Shown here: positions 54,556 to 64,000 of the stretch, piece after piece
How the letters are laid out: every line of letters starts with the position of its first letter
How positions within the stretch are numbered: the first letter of the stretch is position 1
The notes under the pieces: model-generated
What the model was told of the DNA's origin: nothing
What the model saw: only the letters and a program-made list of their open reading frames with translations
Databases searched by the model: none
DNA from: CAWBRT01 sp963791145
GTDB taxonomy: Bacteria; Acidobacteriota; Terriglobia; Terriglobales; Acidobacteriaceae
Direction of reading: 5' to 3'
Length of the DNA: 64,000 nt
Assembly (NCBI GenBank): GCA_963791145.1
Contig: CAWBRT010000027.1
Span: forward strand, 124,001 to 188,000
Position numbers and translations under genes: made by a program

Positions 54556-55513
54556 TTACTCTTCCTTGAAGAACTGCGCCATCTTGCGGAACTTCTCGTA
54601 GCGGGCGGCCAGCAATTGGTCGAGCCCAATTCCCTTCAGCTCGCGCAACTGCTTTTGCAATTCGGCTGAGAGCAGTTCGGCCGCGGCCTTGTGATCGGTG
54701 TGCGCCCCGCCCGGCGGCTCCGGGAATAACCACGTCGACGACACCGAACTCCAGCATGTCCTTGGCGGTGATGCGCAAGGCTTCGGCGGCCAGTTCGCGC
54801 TTGCCGGCGTCGCGCCACATGATCGAGGCGCAGCCTTCCGGCGAGATCACCGAGTAGATGCTGTTCTCCAGCATCAGCACGCGGTCCCCGATGCCGATCC
54901 CCAGAGCGCCGCCGCTGCCGCCCTCGCCGGTAATGGTCACGATCACCGGGACCCGCAGGCGCGCCATCTCGCGCAGGTTGTGGGCAATGGCTTCCGCCTG
55001 TCCGCGCTCCTCGGCGCCCAGGCCGGGGTAGGCGCCCGGGGTATCGACAAAGGTAAGGATGGGACGCCCGAATTTCTCCGCCAAGCGCATGGCCCGCAGC
55101 GCCTTGCGGTAGCCCTCCGGGTTGGGCTGGCCGAAGTTGCGGTAGACGCGCTGCTTAACGTCGCGGCCCTTCTGCTGGCCGATCAGCAGCACCGCTTCGC
55201 CGTTGAGCCGCGCCATGCCGCAGACCATCGCCGGATCGTCACCGAAGCGGCGATCGCCGTGGATCTCCTCGAAGTCGGTAAAGATCAGGCTGGCGTAATC
55301 CAGGGTGTACGGACGCTGCGAATGCCGGGCCAGTTCGGTCTTCTGCCAGGCATTCATGGCGGCCGTGATTTGCCGGCGCAGATTGGCGACGCGCTCTTCC
55401 AGCTCCTTGAGTTGGCGCTGGGCCTCCGGATTGTCCGAGGCCGCAGCCTCAAGCTGGGCAATCTGCTGTTCTAGTCTTTCCAGTTCCTGCTGGGCTTTGG
55501 ATGGCGCTTCCAT
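54556..55513 (-). CDS. accA: Acetyl-CoA carboxylase carboxyltransferase subunit alpha, frameshifted
   Basis: About 318 residues from ATG 55511-55513. AccA carries the carboxyl-biotin half of malonyl-CoA synthesis together with AccD. Typical segments are HSQRPYTLDYASLIFTDFEE, DTPGAYPGLGAEERGQAEAI and the oxyanion-forming GEGGSGGALGIG. Near 54715 the frame shifts; the other frame carries the normal end PEPPGGAHTDHKAAAE to KFRKMAQFF. Length 958 = 3n+1, so one inserted base. It lies beside dnaE in the same direction, as in many genomes. Confidence 0.95.
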
Positions 55514-55551
55514 TTGTGCTTTCTTGCGCGGACCCTTCAAACCTGTGCATC

Positions 55552-55629
55552 GCCCCTACGGGGCTCGACAATGTCAATTTGCTACCCAGCGCTGAAGCGC
55601 TGGGCTAACAAACATTGCCGCTACGCGGC
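55552..55629. repeat. Family B palindromes between accA and dnaE
   Basis: gcccctacggggc (55552-55564), cccagcgc-tgaa-gcgctggg (55585-55604) and gccgctacgcggc (55617-55629). They lie between dnaE and accA, so the mRNA would carry three hairpins if the genes are cotranscribed. Confidence 0.75.
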
Positions 55630-55641
55630 GCTACCTCAGCC

Positions 55642-58600
55642 TTAGTCAACAACCACCACGCTGCCTCGTCCGCAGAGGCTTTCCACTTTGCGGATGAAGG
55701 TGCGGTCCGGCAGGACATTATAGCCTTCGGCTTCCATGACGGCCACGAACTCTCCCGGAGACTCCAGCTCGAACATCACTTTGGCGCTGCCCCGGCTGGC
55801 GGCGAAGATGGCGTGCAGCTCGTCGACGGTTTCGACAGTCGCGTCCGTAAGCGATATGCGCAGGCGCAGAGCGCGGGCCAACTTGGGCTGTGCTTCGTCC
55901 AGCGGAATGATGTCGGAAATCGCCATCCTGGGGGCCGCGCCTTCCTCGACGCGGATGCCTCCCTTGACCAGCACTGGCACTTCCAGCTTGACCTTCTCGC
56001 CCAAGCCGCCGAAACGCCTCGGGAAAGATCAGAATCTCGATCTTGCCTTCCGTGTCTTCCAGCGCCGCGTTGGCGTACATGTCGCCCTTGCGGGACTTCA
56101 GGACGCGCACGCCGCCGAGAACACCGGCGGCGGAGAGCTCCTCGCCTTTGGCCGTGGAGCGCTTCATGGCATTGATCTCGACGGTGCTGAGGGCATGCAG
56201 GTCTTCCAGCTTGGCGGCGTATTTCTCCAGCGGATGCCCGGAGATGAAGAATCCCAGCACTTCTTTCTCGAACTGCAGGCGCGTGCCCTCGTCCCAGTCC
56301 GGGGTCTGCGGCAGGTGATCGTTGGCGGCCGAGGGCTGATCGTCAAAGACTCCGAAGAGCCCATGCTGCCCGGCCTCGGAGTCGCGATGCGTCTTTTGCG
56401 CCTGGTCGATCGCTTTGTCCAGCGCGGCGGTCAACTGCGCGCGGCCGCCCAGGGCGTCCATGGCGCCGCTCTTGATCAGCGATTCCAGCACCCGCTTGTT
56501 CAGCAGGCGCAGATCGGCTTCCTCGCAGAACTGGTAGAGCGAGCGGAACTGGCCGACCTTCTTGCGCGCCTCGAGAATCGACTGGATGGCGTTATGCCCG
56601 AGATTCTTCACCGCCGCCAGCCCGAAGCGGATGGCATTGCCGTGCGGGGTAAAGCTGGCATCGCTGACGTTGATGTCGGGCGCCTCGACCGGGATCTGCA
56701 TCTCGCGGCATTCCTTGATGTACTTCACCACGTCGTCGGTCTTGCCAGTCACCGAGGTCAGCAGGGCGGCCATGAACTCCACCGCGTAGTGCGTCTTGAG
56801 GTAAGCGGTGTGGTAAGCGAGCAGGGCGTAGGCGGCCGAATGCGATTTGTTGAAACCGTAGCCGGCGAATTGCGCCATCAGATCGAAGATGCTCTCGACT
56901 TTGTTCTTGGGGAATCCCCGCTCAAGCGCGCCGGAGACGAAGCGGTCGCGCTGCTTCGCCATTTCGTCAGGATCTTTCTTACCCATGGCGCGGCGCAGCA
57001 GATCGGCCTCGCCGAGCGAGTAGCCGGCCAGCGCGTTGGCGATCTGCATGACCTGTTCCTGATAGACGATGACGCCCAGCGTCTCTTTCAGGATGCGCTC
57101 CAGTTCGGGCAGTTCGTACTCCACCTTGCGGCGTCCCCACTTGCGCTCGATGAAGTCGTCGATCATGCCGCCCTGGATCGGTCCGGGGCGATAGAGGGCG
57201 TTTAAGGCGGTGAGGTCTTCGACCGAGCTCGGCTTGTAGCGCCGCAGCACGTCGCGCATGCCTTCGGATTCAAACTGGAAGACGCCGGAGGTATAAGCGG
57301 TGTGGAAAACCCTCTCATAAGTCTCCGGATCATCCAACGGAACTCTTTCCAGATCAAGCTTTTGGCTGCGAGTCTGCAAGACTAACTTGAGAGTATCGTC
57401 GATGATCGTGAGGGTGGTGAGCCCGAGGAAATCCATTTTCAGCAGGCCCATCTTTTCCACCGCCTTCATGTCATAGGCGGTGACGATTTCCTCGTTCTTC
57501 GTCTTGTGGAGCGGCACCAGCTCGATCGAGCGGAACCGGCGAGATCACCACGCCGGCGGCGTGTACTCCGGCGTTGCGCACCATGCCTTCCAGCTTCTTG
57601 GCGGTATCGATCAGCTCCTTGATCTGCGGCTCACGGTCGTAAAGCTCTTGCAGTTCCGCGCCATTGGCCATCGCCTTGTCGATGGTCATGCCGATGGTGG
57701 CGGGAATCATTTTGGCGATGCGGTCGACTTCGGCGTAAGGCATGTCAAGTACGCGCCCGACGTCCTTGATGGCCGCCTTGGCCGCCATGGTGCCAAAGGT
57801 GATGATCTGCGCCACCTGCTCGCGCCCGTACTTGCGGGTGACGTAATCGATGACCTCGCCACGGCGGTTCATGCAGAAATCGACATCGATATCGGGCAGC
57901 GAGACGCGCTCGGGATTGAGGAAACGCTCGAAGAGCAGCTCGTTCTGCAGCGGGTCGATATCGGTGATGCCCATCGAGTACGCCACCAGCGATCCGGCGG
58001 CCGATCCGCGCCCAGGACCGACAGGAATTCCCTGCTCCTTGGCGTAACGGATAAAGTCCCAGACGATCAGGAAGTAGCCGGAGAACTGCATCTGCTGGAT
58101 GATCTGAATCTCGCGGTTGAGGCGCTGCTCGTAGTCGGAGAGACTGTTGCGCAGGCGCTTGGCCTGCTGCATCTCGCGCAACCAGACCAGGCGGCGGGCA
58201 AAGCCCTCGCGGGCCACCTGCTCGAAGTAGCTGTCAGCAGTGTGCCCGGCAGGAACCTCGAAGCGTGGAAAAGGATTCTTGATCTTCTCCAGCTTCAGAT
58301 TGCAGCGCTGCGCGATTTCGACGGTGCGGCTCAAAAGCGAGTCCGATGCTCCCTGGAAGAGCCGCTGCATCTCCTCGGCGCTCTTGACAAAGAACTGGTT
58401 GGTCTGGAACTTCAGCCGGTTCTCCTCGTGAACGGCCTTGCCGGTCTGAATGCAGACCATCACGTCCTGGGCATGGGAATCGTCTTCACAGAGGTAGTGG
58501 CTGTCGTTGGTGGCCACCATGGGAATGCCCAGTTCGCGCTCCAGGCGGAAAAGGTCGCCGTGAATGCGCTTCTCTTCTTCCAGGCCCTGGTCCTGGATTT

Positions 58601-59117
58601 CGAGGAAGAAATTGCCCTTGCCGAAAATATCCTGGAAGGCGCCGGCGGCGGCGCGGGCCGCATCGTACTTTCCTTCGACCAGGGTCTCGGGAATTTCCCC
58701 CTTGAGGCAGCCGGATAGGGCGATCAACCCTTTTGCATGGTCGGCCAGAAATGCCTTTGAAATTCGTGGCTTGTAGTAGAAACCATGAAGCGACGCTTCA
58801 GAGGTAATTTTGACCAGGTTACGGTAGCCCTCTTCGTTCTCGGCCAGCACGACCAGATGGTTATAGGTGTCGCCTTCGGGAGCCGCGCGATGGTCCGGCT
58901 TTTTGCAGATGTACAGTTCGCAGCCGAGAATCGGCTTGATACCGGATTCCTTGGCGGCATTGAAGAAATGCACCGCGCCGAAGATGTTGCCGTGATCGGT
59001 CATGGCCACGGCAGGCATGCCCAATGACTTGGCGTACTCGCAGAGCTTGGTGACGTCGCAGGCGCCGTCGAGCATCGAGTAGTCGGTATGCAGATGGAGA
59101 TGTACGAAGTCGGGCAC
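55642..59117 (-). CDS. dnaE: DNA polymerase III alpha subunit, two frameshifts
   Basis: About 1157 residues, normal DnaE1 length. The PHP domain opens HLHTDYSMLDGA and has MTDHGNIFGA. The palm shows GPGRGSAAGSLVAY and PDIDVDFC, the polymerase aspartates; KTNYAVEFMAALL-type fingers sequence lies downstream as KTHYAVEFMAALL. The C-terminal part holds the beta-clamp and OB regions (SRKGDMYANAALED). Frame breaks occur near 57530 and 56010. Essential replicase, so the breaks are most likely errors. Confidence 0.96.
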
Positions 59118-59221
59118 GATTAAGGTCCGGTAATAAGGAGATCACTTCATTGTACGGCAGGCGGGCTTGGTTTCCAGTTTCCAAGGTACTGGTGCCGTTT
59201 AATTTCCACAGGGCAGGGTAT

Positions 59222-60496
59222 TCACTGGAGGGATGGCAACAGAGAGCTTAGCGGTCGGCAGGGTCCAGAGTCTCGTTCCCGCCGCAATTTCTCTTCTTTT
59301 TTCCGTTGCTCCCTGAGAACCCTTAGCTCGATAGCCGCCTTCTCTGCTTCTTTCGGTGGCAAACGCTTTAGGAACGCCTCGTTTCTCTTCAGAATTTCAC
59401 TCTCTACTTCTTTGTTAATTCTCTCTCTCTCTTGCTCATTCCGTGCAATAGCTTCTGTAAAATCCTTTGCTCCAGGAGGAGCCACATATACAACAGCGGG
59501 ATACAGTCCCACTCTGACCTTCAAGCCATCAAGTGGTATATCAGCACGTTCAGCGCGAGGAGGTACGCCAAATCTTGCTTGCCAGTTATATGAATGGAGG
59601 AAATCTACAAGGGCGTCAGCAGCTTGGCTGGCTCGTGTCGTATTAGCCCAATCCTGCATAAGTTGTTCTTGGGATGCATCGTGCAGAGGGACTACGAACC
59701 TTGGTTGGACTTCTACTCCGTCCTCAATATTGTCCTCGGGGGATATCTTAACAATCTTCCACCCTGCGCTTATAAGGGCTAAAACTATATTGTTGGCTGC
59801 CCTTTTCGCTTCAGGCTCGGGCACAAACTCAATGACTGCCTGGCGGCCCGCAAAGGGCCTTAGAGGATCAACCGCATTTTTTGCTCTGCCTATAGACCAA
59901 AGCGGTATGACTCTGGGAGCGTTGCAGACGGCCAAATTTATCAGTGATGCTTCCAGTTCATCCCGTTTAGTCCTGACTACTTCTAGTTGTGCCTTGGTGG
60001 CAACGAGCCGGCGGTCTAATTCTTCAGCCTTGACGGCGACGGCACCCGCTACCGACTGGGCTTTACCAGCAGCTATACCAGCCTCATTCGCAGATTTCTG
60101 GGCGCGAGATGAGGCATCGGCAGCACCCTGGGCGGAGATTTTCGCATTGCCAGCCTGTTTGGAAACAAGGACAACAAGCTGGTCGGAAGCGGTCCGCATG
60201 TCCGCCTCAATCTTGCCAGCCTTGACGTGTACGAAAAGCTCTCCCGCAACTCCGGTTGTAATTAGCCCTGTGCCAAGCAACCCCAAAACCAACAAGTGCA
60301 CACCAGGCTTTTCTGGAGGATGTATAGTTCCCCGCCGAAAGTCACGCAGGTTATCTAAGTATTCTTTGATTATTACGAATACATCAATCGCGAGTCCAAC
60401 GACAACCAGTGATGTCCAGAAGTTCAGCCAAGCGTCGAGCGACGACCAAGACACTTCAAGACTTTTGAGTAAACTTCGGAGCGCCGATTCGTCCAT
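59222..60496 (-). CDS. Membrane-anchored coiled-coil protein, unknown
   Basis: 424 residues from ATG 60494-60496. Two helices (WTSLVVVGLAIDVFVII, VHLLVLGLLGTGLITTGVAG) are followed by a coiled coil at about 95-185 rich in Ala and Gln (AADASSRAQKSANEAGIAA, ELDRRLVATKAQLEVVRTK), a globular part with AVIEFVPEPEAKRAANNIV and VVYVAPPGAKDF, and a second charged helix (RKKEEKLRRERD). The DNA is AT-richer than dnaE and cca on either side. I recognise no family; horizontal gain is likely. Confidence 0.65.
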   Translation of the reverse strand: MDESALRSLLKSLEVSWSSLDAWLNFWTSLVVVGLAIDVFVIIKEYLDNLRDFRRGTIHPPEKPGVHLLVLGLLGTGLITTGVAGELFVHVKAGKIEADMRTASDQLVVLVSKQAGNAKISAQGAADASSRAQKSANEAGIAAGKAQSVAGAVAVKAEELDRRLVATKAQLEVVRTKRDELEASLINLAVCNAPRVIPLWSIGRAKNAVDPLRPFAGRQAVIEFVPEPEAKRAANNIVLALISAGWKIVKISPEDNIEDGVEVQPRFVVPLHDASQEQLMQDWANTTRASQAADALVDFLHSYNWQARFGVPPRAERADIPLDGLKVRVGLYPAVVYVAPPGAKDFTEAIARNEQERERINKEVESEILKRNEAFLKRLPPKEAEKAAIELRVLREQRKKEEKLRRERDSGPCRPLSSLLPSLQ

Positions 60497-60611
60497 GACC
60501 CACTTCCGCAAAAGACAGATTGGGCTGGATAAATTCCAGCTAATCGCCATTGCCGGCGTGCTCTGTCCGCTTGGGCACCCCTAAGACCGAACAACGAAGA
60601 ACTGGGTCTGA

Positions 60612-62354
60612 CTACTTTTTCTTTTTCGCCGGCTTCGCTGCCGGCTTCTTAGCCGCTGGTTTGGGCACCACCTTCTTAGGAGCCGGCTTTTTGGCTGCCG
60701 CCTTGGGCGCAGGCTTCACGGCTGCCGCCTTAGGCACAGGCTTCACGGCTGCCGCCTTAGGCACAGGCTTCACGGCTGCCGCCTTGGGTACAGGCTTCAT
60801 GGCCGTTGCCGGCTGGGCCGCTTTTTTTGCCGGTTCGGGTTTAGCAGCTTTTTTTGCCGGCGGCGCTTTGGCTGCCTGTGGCACAGGTTTCTTCACGGCT
60901 TCGCCTGCCACAGCGGACACCTTTTCGGCGTGTGTCACTGGAGCGGCTGCTTCTTTCGGCTTGCGCCCGCGCTTGCCGGCTGCGGGGACTGCCGCCTGTC
61001 CGGCAGGCGCTCCTGCCGTGGCAGCCGCTGCCTTTGCCCCGCGTCCGCGCCTGGCCGGCTGTGGCGGCGGAGGCGGCGGAGGCGGTTCATACGGCTTCAG
61101 GAACTTCATGATCTCCGTATGGCTGCGCAGCTTGCCGTCCAGCAGCAGCAGGAATGCTTCCTCGGCGATCTTCGGATACTCGGCCAGTTGCGGCGTGATG
61201 CGCAGCTCCGCCATCTCCGGAAACGGCAGCTTCTGTTGCTGCTGCCGCCACTTGACGAAGAAGTTCTTGATCTTCTCGGAAACTCCTTGCTGGCGCGCCG
61301 TGATATCCAGGAAGAGGATCGCCTCCGGCTTGGCAGCGCTCAGCATTCGCCACGCCCGCGACGGAACGGAAGCCTCTTTGCTCATCAGCTTCTTGGCGAG
61401 ATCCTTGCCTTCGTCCTCGACTCCCTTCCAGGATTCGAGGAATTCCCGGTGCGGAATCAGGCGCTGGATGCGCTCCACATCCTTGTCGCCCAGTTTCCGC
61501 GTGAGGAGGTACATTGCCAGCGGCGCGGCGTCCGGCGGCTTGCCGGCCTCGATCAGCGACTGCCGGGTCTTCATCCACTGCGACATTTCGTTCTGGTCGA
61601 CCTTGGAGACGGCCCAGTGCGGACTCAACGCCTTGAGCCAGCCTTCCTTCTCCAGCGCCTGCATGGTTTGCAGCGGATTCTCCTCGAAGGCGAGCTGCTC
61701 GATTTCATAGCCGATCGCCGCCGGGGTGATGTACTCGATGTAGTTGTTCTCCCTGGCTGATTCATAGCGCGCCTTGGTGCGCTCCTCCAGCTCCCAGTGG
61801 AAGCGGGTGGCGAAGCGGATGGCGCGAATCAACCGTGAGGGCTCCTCCAGGAAGGCGTAGTTGTGCAGGATCCGGATCAGCTTCGCCTCGACATCGGCGG
61901 AGCCGTTGAAGGGGTCCAGCAGCAGACCGCGCGAGCCCGGGTTCAGCGACAATGCCATGGCGTTGACGGTGAAGTCGCGGCGGCGCAGGTCCTCATTGAT
62001 GGTGGCGGGAACGATGCGCGGCGGATTGCCAGGCTTCTCGTAGGTCTCCGCCCGCGCCATGCTGATTTCCACGCGCACCATGCCCGGCAGCAGCGCGTGC
62101 AGCCTCTTGGTTTCGTCGCTGACGACCTCCACGCGCGCGCCGGCAAGCTCCAGGTCCTTCTGCAGCTTGAGAGCGTTACCCTGGACTGTAAAGTCAAGAT
62201 CTCGTATGGGAAATCCGGTGAGGATGTCGCGAATTGCCCCGCCCGTAAGGTAGACGTTCATGCCATGGGCGCGGGCCGCTTCCTGCACCAGGCTCACCAC
62301 CTTCAGCTGATCAGGCGTGAGCCGGATTTCCATGGTGTAAATGTAGTCAGCCAT
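60612..62354 (-). CDS. tRNA nucleotidyltransferase/poly(A) polymerase with H1-like tail
   Basis: 580 residues. The nucleotidyltransferase motif GGAIRDILTGFPIRDLDFTV (39-58) has the catalytic Asp pair, followed by LIRAIRFATRFHWELEERT (head/neck). Residues about 422-580 are unusual: a poly-Pro run, RRGRGAK and KRGRKPKE (AT-hook-like) and a Lys/Ala/Pro tail with four 9-residue repeats KPVPKAAAV, as in histone H1-like proteins. The core adds CCA to tRNA or A-tails to RNA. The tail probably binds nucleic acid. Confidence 0.88.
   Translation of the reverse strand: MADYIYTMEIRLTPDQLKVVSLVQEAARAHGMNVYLTGGAIRDILTGFPIRDLDFTVQGNALKLQKDLELAGARVEVVSDETKRLHALLPGMVRVEISMARAETYEKPGNPPRIVPATINEDLRRRDFTVNAMALSLNPGSRGLLLDPFNGSADVEAKLIRILHNYAFLEEPSRLIRAIRFATRFHWELEERTKARYESARENNYIEYITPAAIGYEIEQLAFEENPLQTMQALEKEGWLKALSPHWAVSKVDQNEMSQWMKTRQSLIEAGKPPDAAPLAMYLLTRKLGDKDVERIQRLIPHREFLESWKGVEDEGKDLAKKLMSKEASVPSRAWRMLSAAKPEAILFLDITARQQGVSEKIKNFFVKWRQQQQKLPFPEMAELRITPQLAEYPKIAEEAFLLLLDGKLRSHTEIMKFLKPYEPPPPPPPPQPARRGRGAKAAAATAGAPAGQAAVPAAGKRGRKPKEAAAPVTHAEKVSAVAGEAVKKPVPQAAKAPPAKKAAKPEPAKKAAQPATAMKPVPKAAAVKPVPKAAAVKPVPKAAAVKPAPKAAAKKPAPKKVVPKPAAKKPAAKPAKKKK
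60694..60798. repeat. 27-bp tandem repeat in coding sequence
   Basis: Units at 60712-60738, 60739-60765 and 60766-60792 (ggcttcacggctgccgcctta and so on), with partial copies on each side. Each unit encodes KPVPKAAAV on the minus strand. Copy number may vary between strains. Confidence 0.9.
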
Positions 62355-62671
62355 TCGTGCTATGCAGGGGTGGCAACTGCCTCTGGCCGGCCGGGCAGCA
62401 CGGCCTTAGAGCAAATACTCTAGCACCGACCCGGATCAGCCCCACCCTTCTCCGTCCTAAGTCTCGCACAGACAGATACTTACAGGAAATCCCCAATTCC
62501 GCAACAAAGCGAACAATAACACAACCCTTTACCGTTTGGCTACACAGGAAAGGTCCCATCCCCTTTTTAGACAGAAAGATGCGAAAATCAGTTAGCAACC
62601 ACGGCAAGCGGCGCGGATCCGGGGCCCCCGGCAAACGCGTTTGCGTTTGCTGGGGTGGAAGACCTCCGGCA
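62355..62671. other. Divergent intergenic region, nothing recognised
   Basis: 317 bases between the nucleotidyltransferase gene and a plus-strand gene. No palindrome or tRNA. An open frame crosses it but lacks a start context and is Arg/Cys-rich. Promoters for both genes are expected here. Confidence 0.5.
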
Positions 62672-63184
62672 ATGTCCTCTACTCACAAGAAAGTCGTTGT
62701 TCGCAAATTGGACCGGGACTCGGTGCAGGGCTACCTGCCGCCGGGGAACTTCATTTCCGACGGCAAGCTGGAGCTCATCAATACGGCCGGAACCGGCGTT
62801 CGTATCCAGTTGAGCGACGTGAAGGGCGTGTTTTTCGTGCGCGAGTTCGGCGACTCGGAAGCCTTGCCGCGCAAGACTTTCACCAGCCGGCCCCGCACCG
62901 AGGGCCTGTGGGTGCGCATACGTTTTCGCGACGGCGAAACGCTGGAAGGGCTGATGCCCAACGACCTGACCCAGATCACGCCGGAGGGCTTCTTCCTCAA
63001 TCCACCCGATACCCGCGCCAATACGCAGCGCATCTTTCTTCCGCGCGCCGCGTTGGCGGAAGTGACCGTGCTCGCCGTGATCGGCAGTCCCGCGCGGCGC
63101 CGCCAGGCGGTGGCGGATATTCGCCAGGTGCCGCTTTTCACCGATAGCAGCAGCGCCGGCGATGCGGGCAACGGCGGTTCGTAG
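62672..63184 (+). CDS. Small beta-domain protein, unknown (acidobacterial type)
   Basis: 170 residues from ATG 62672. KKVVVRKLDRDSVQGYL, then FISDGKLELINTAGTGVRI, DVKGVFFVREFGD and VRIRFRDGETLEGLMPNDL look like two small beta-barrel or PilZ-like repeats without the PilZ c-di-GMP motif. I believe similar proteins are common in Acidobacteria, function unknown. The tail (SSSAGDAGNGGS) is disordered. Confidence 0.7.
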   Translation: MSSTHKKVVVRKLDRDSVQGYLPPGNFISDGKLELINTAGTGVRIQLSDVKGVFFVREFGDSEALPRKTFTSRPRTEGLWVRIRFRDGETLEGLMPNDLTQITPEGFFLNPPDTRANTQRIFLPRAALAEVTVLAVIGSPARRRQAVADIRQVPLFTDSSSAGDAGNGGS

Positions 63185-63313
63185 CAGGATCCCCGGCCGA
63201 AAACCCGCGTGGAAGCATTTTCGGATGCCTGCTAAACTGATGCACTGATCAGAGCATCTCTCGAAGGAAAGCTCTCTTACAGGAAAAGCGGCAGTCGAGG
63301 TGGGGAAATCATC

Positions 63314-64000
63314 GTGGCGGAAGCGCGAAAAACGAATCTATTGCGGATTGCGCAGCACATCGGAGCCTCCGCCGAGAATGTGCCGCCGGAGCTGGAAGTC
63401 ACCGGGGTGGCGACGCTTGACACAGCCAGCCCGACGGAGCTCACTTTCCTGAGCAATCCCCGCTACACGCCGCAGGCGGCGACCACGCGGGCAGCGGCCA
63501 TCATCGTCACCCTCGAATTTCCGGCCAACGGCCGCCCGCTGCTGCGCAGCCGCGATCCTCAGCTGGCCTACGCCAAGGCGCTGGAGCTGTTCTACACGCC
63601 TCCGCGCTATGCGGCGGGAGTTCATCCCACGGCGGTGATCGCCGCTTCCGCCAAGATCGGGGCCAACGCCTCGATCGGCGCTTATGCGGTAATCGATGAG
63701 GATGTGGAGATCGGGGCCAACTGCACCATCCTGCCGCATGTGGTGATTTATCGCGGAGCGCGCATCGGCGATAACTTTTTCGCGCACGCGCACGTCGTGG
63801 TGCGGGAGTTCTGCCGCCTGGGCGACAACGTCCTGCTGCAGAACGGAGTCATCATCGGCGCCGACGGCTTCGGTTTTGCGCGTTCCGACGGCGGGTTGGC
63901 ACAAGATCGTGCAGTCGGGCACGACCGTTATCGGCAGCAACGTCGAGGTACAGGCCAACTCCTGCGTCGACCGCGCCACGCTGGGCGAGACCCGTATCGG
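63314..64000 (+). CDS. lpxD: UDP-3-O-acylglucosamine N-acyltransferase LpxD, 5' part, frameshifted
   Basis: GTG start at 63314 (GGGGAAA upstream). The N-terminal domain has EVTGVATLDTASPTELTFLS; the left-handed beta-helix begins HPTAVIAASAKIGANASIGA with hexapeptide repeats, and HVVVREFCRLGDNVLLQNGV follows. Near 63893 one extra t shifts the frame; the other frame reads WHKIVQSGTTVIGSNVEVQA as in real LpxD. The gene runs off the window end. LpxD adds the second acyl chain in lipid A synthesis, so the organism makes lipopolysaccharide. Confidence 0.93.
   Translation, partial: MAEARKTNLLRIAQHIGASAENVPPELEVTGVATLDTASPTELTFLSNPRYTPQAATTRAAAIIVTLEFPANGRPLLRSRDPQLAYAKALELFYTPPRYAAGVHPTAVIAASAKIGANASIGAYAVIDEDVEIGANCTILPHVVIYRGARIGDNFFAHAHVVVREFCRLGDNVLLQNGVIIGADGFGFARSDGGLAQDRAVGHDRYRQQRRGTGQLLRRPRHAGRDPYR

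Noticed and set aside
55642..59117. Programmed frameshifting in dnaE
   Set aside because: No slippery heptamer seen at the breaks, and other conserved genes in the window show the same kind of insertion, so errors are simpler.

Overview
The window looks like a chromosome segment of an acidobacterium (Acidobacteriota, probably Terriglobia). This is inference from gene content and style: GC-rich coding, a fused alpha/beta 2-oxoacid dehydrogenase E1, bacillithiol genes (bshC, a bshB1-type deacetylase), futalosine-pathway mqnD, several small secreted or zinc-ribbon proteins, and many short palindromic intergenic repeats. No 16S rRNA is present, so placement rests on no marker gene. Most genes are housekeeping or lineage-typical. 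I found no prophage, transposase, CRISPR array or secretion cluster.

Layout. 1-11.6 kb: 3' end of mqnD, a HAD hydrolase, a GAF/HD-GYP protein, a secreted dienelactone-hydrolase-like enzyme, a DJ-1/PfpI protein, an isolated nuoB, two methyltransferases, a 56-residue zinc-ribbon protein, a Cys-rich lipoprotein, a saccharopine-dehydrogenase-like enzyme and DoxX. 11.7-12.8 kb: an AT-richer HEPN-like gene, then repeats. 12.8-20.9 kb: fused E1, phosphoglycolate-phosphatase-like HAD, a secreted protein, mazG, bshC and a small exported protein. 21-28.4 kb: exported PF03640-type protein, CoA-disulfide-reductase/rhodanese fusion, tRNA-Leu(TAG), and a three-gene set of exported protein, b-type cytochrome and Tat-exported molybdoenzyme. 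28.5-35.9 kb: pyruvate-dehydrogenase-type E1alpha-E1beta-E2 operon, a beta-hydroxyacid dehydrogenase, an unusual M24-family protein and a thioesterase. 36-42.4 kb: trehalase, xseB, a receiver-like protein, a carboxymuconolactone-decarboxylase-like protein, a polyprenyl synthase, higBA and the bshB1-type gene. 42.4-44.0 kb: 1.6 kb without a convincing gene but with strong hairpins. 44-54.4 kb: O-methyltransferase, UPF0173 hydrolase and rhodanese set, NAD-isocitrate dehydrogenase, nrdR, and a tightly coupled HAD / lytic transglycosylase / flippase-like operon, then TPR and NHL proteins. 54.5-64 kb: accA, dnaE, an unplaced coiled-coil membrane protein, a tRNA nucleotidyltransferase with a histone-H1-like tail, and the start of lpxD.

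Two themes link genes. The first is thiol chemistry: bshC, a bshB1 candidate, the CoA-disulfide reductase/rhodanese and a separate rhodanese. The second is carbon flow through 2-oxoacid dehydrogenases into isocitrate dehydrogenase and AccA. Neither E2 nor E3 for the fused E1, nor E3 for the PDH set, lies in the window.

Quality warning: at least nine conserved genes, including essential dnaE, accA and lpxD, carry frameshifts, and in the simple cases each is explained by one extra base. These look like uncorrected consensus insertions rather than gene decay. I annotate each as one gene across the shift.
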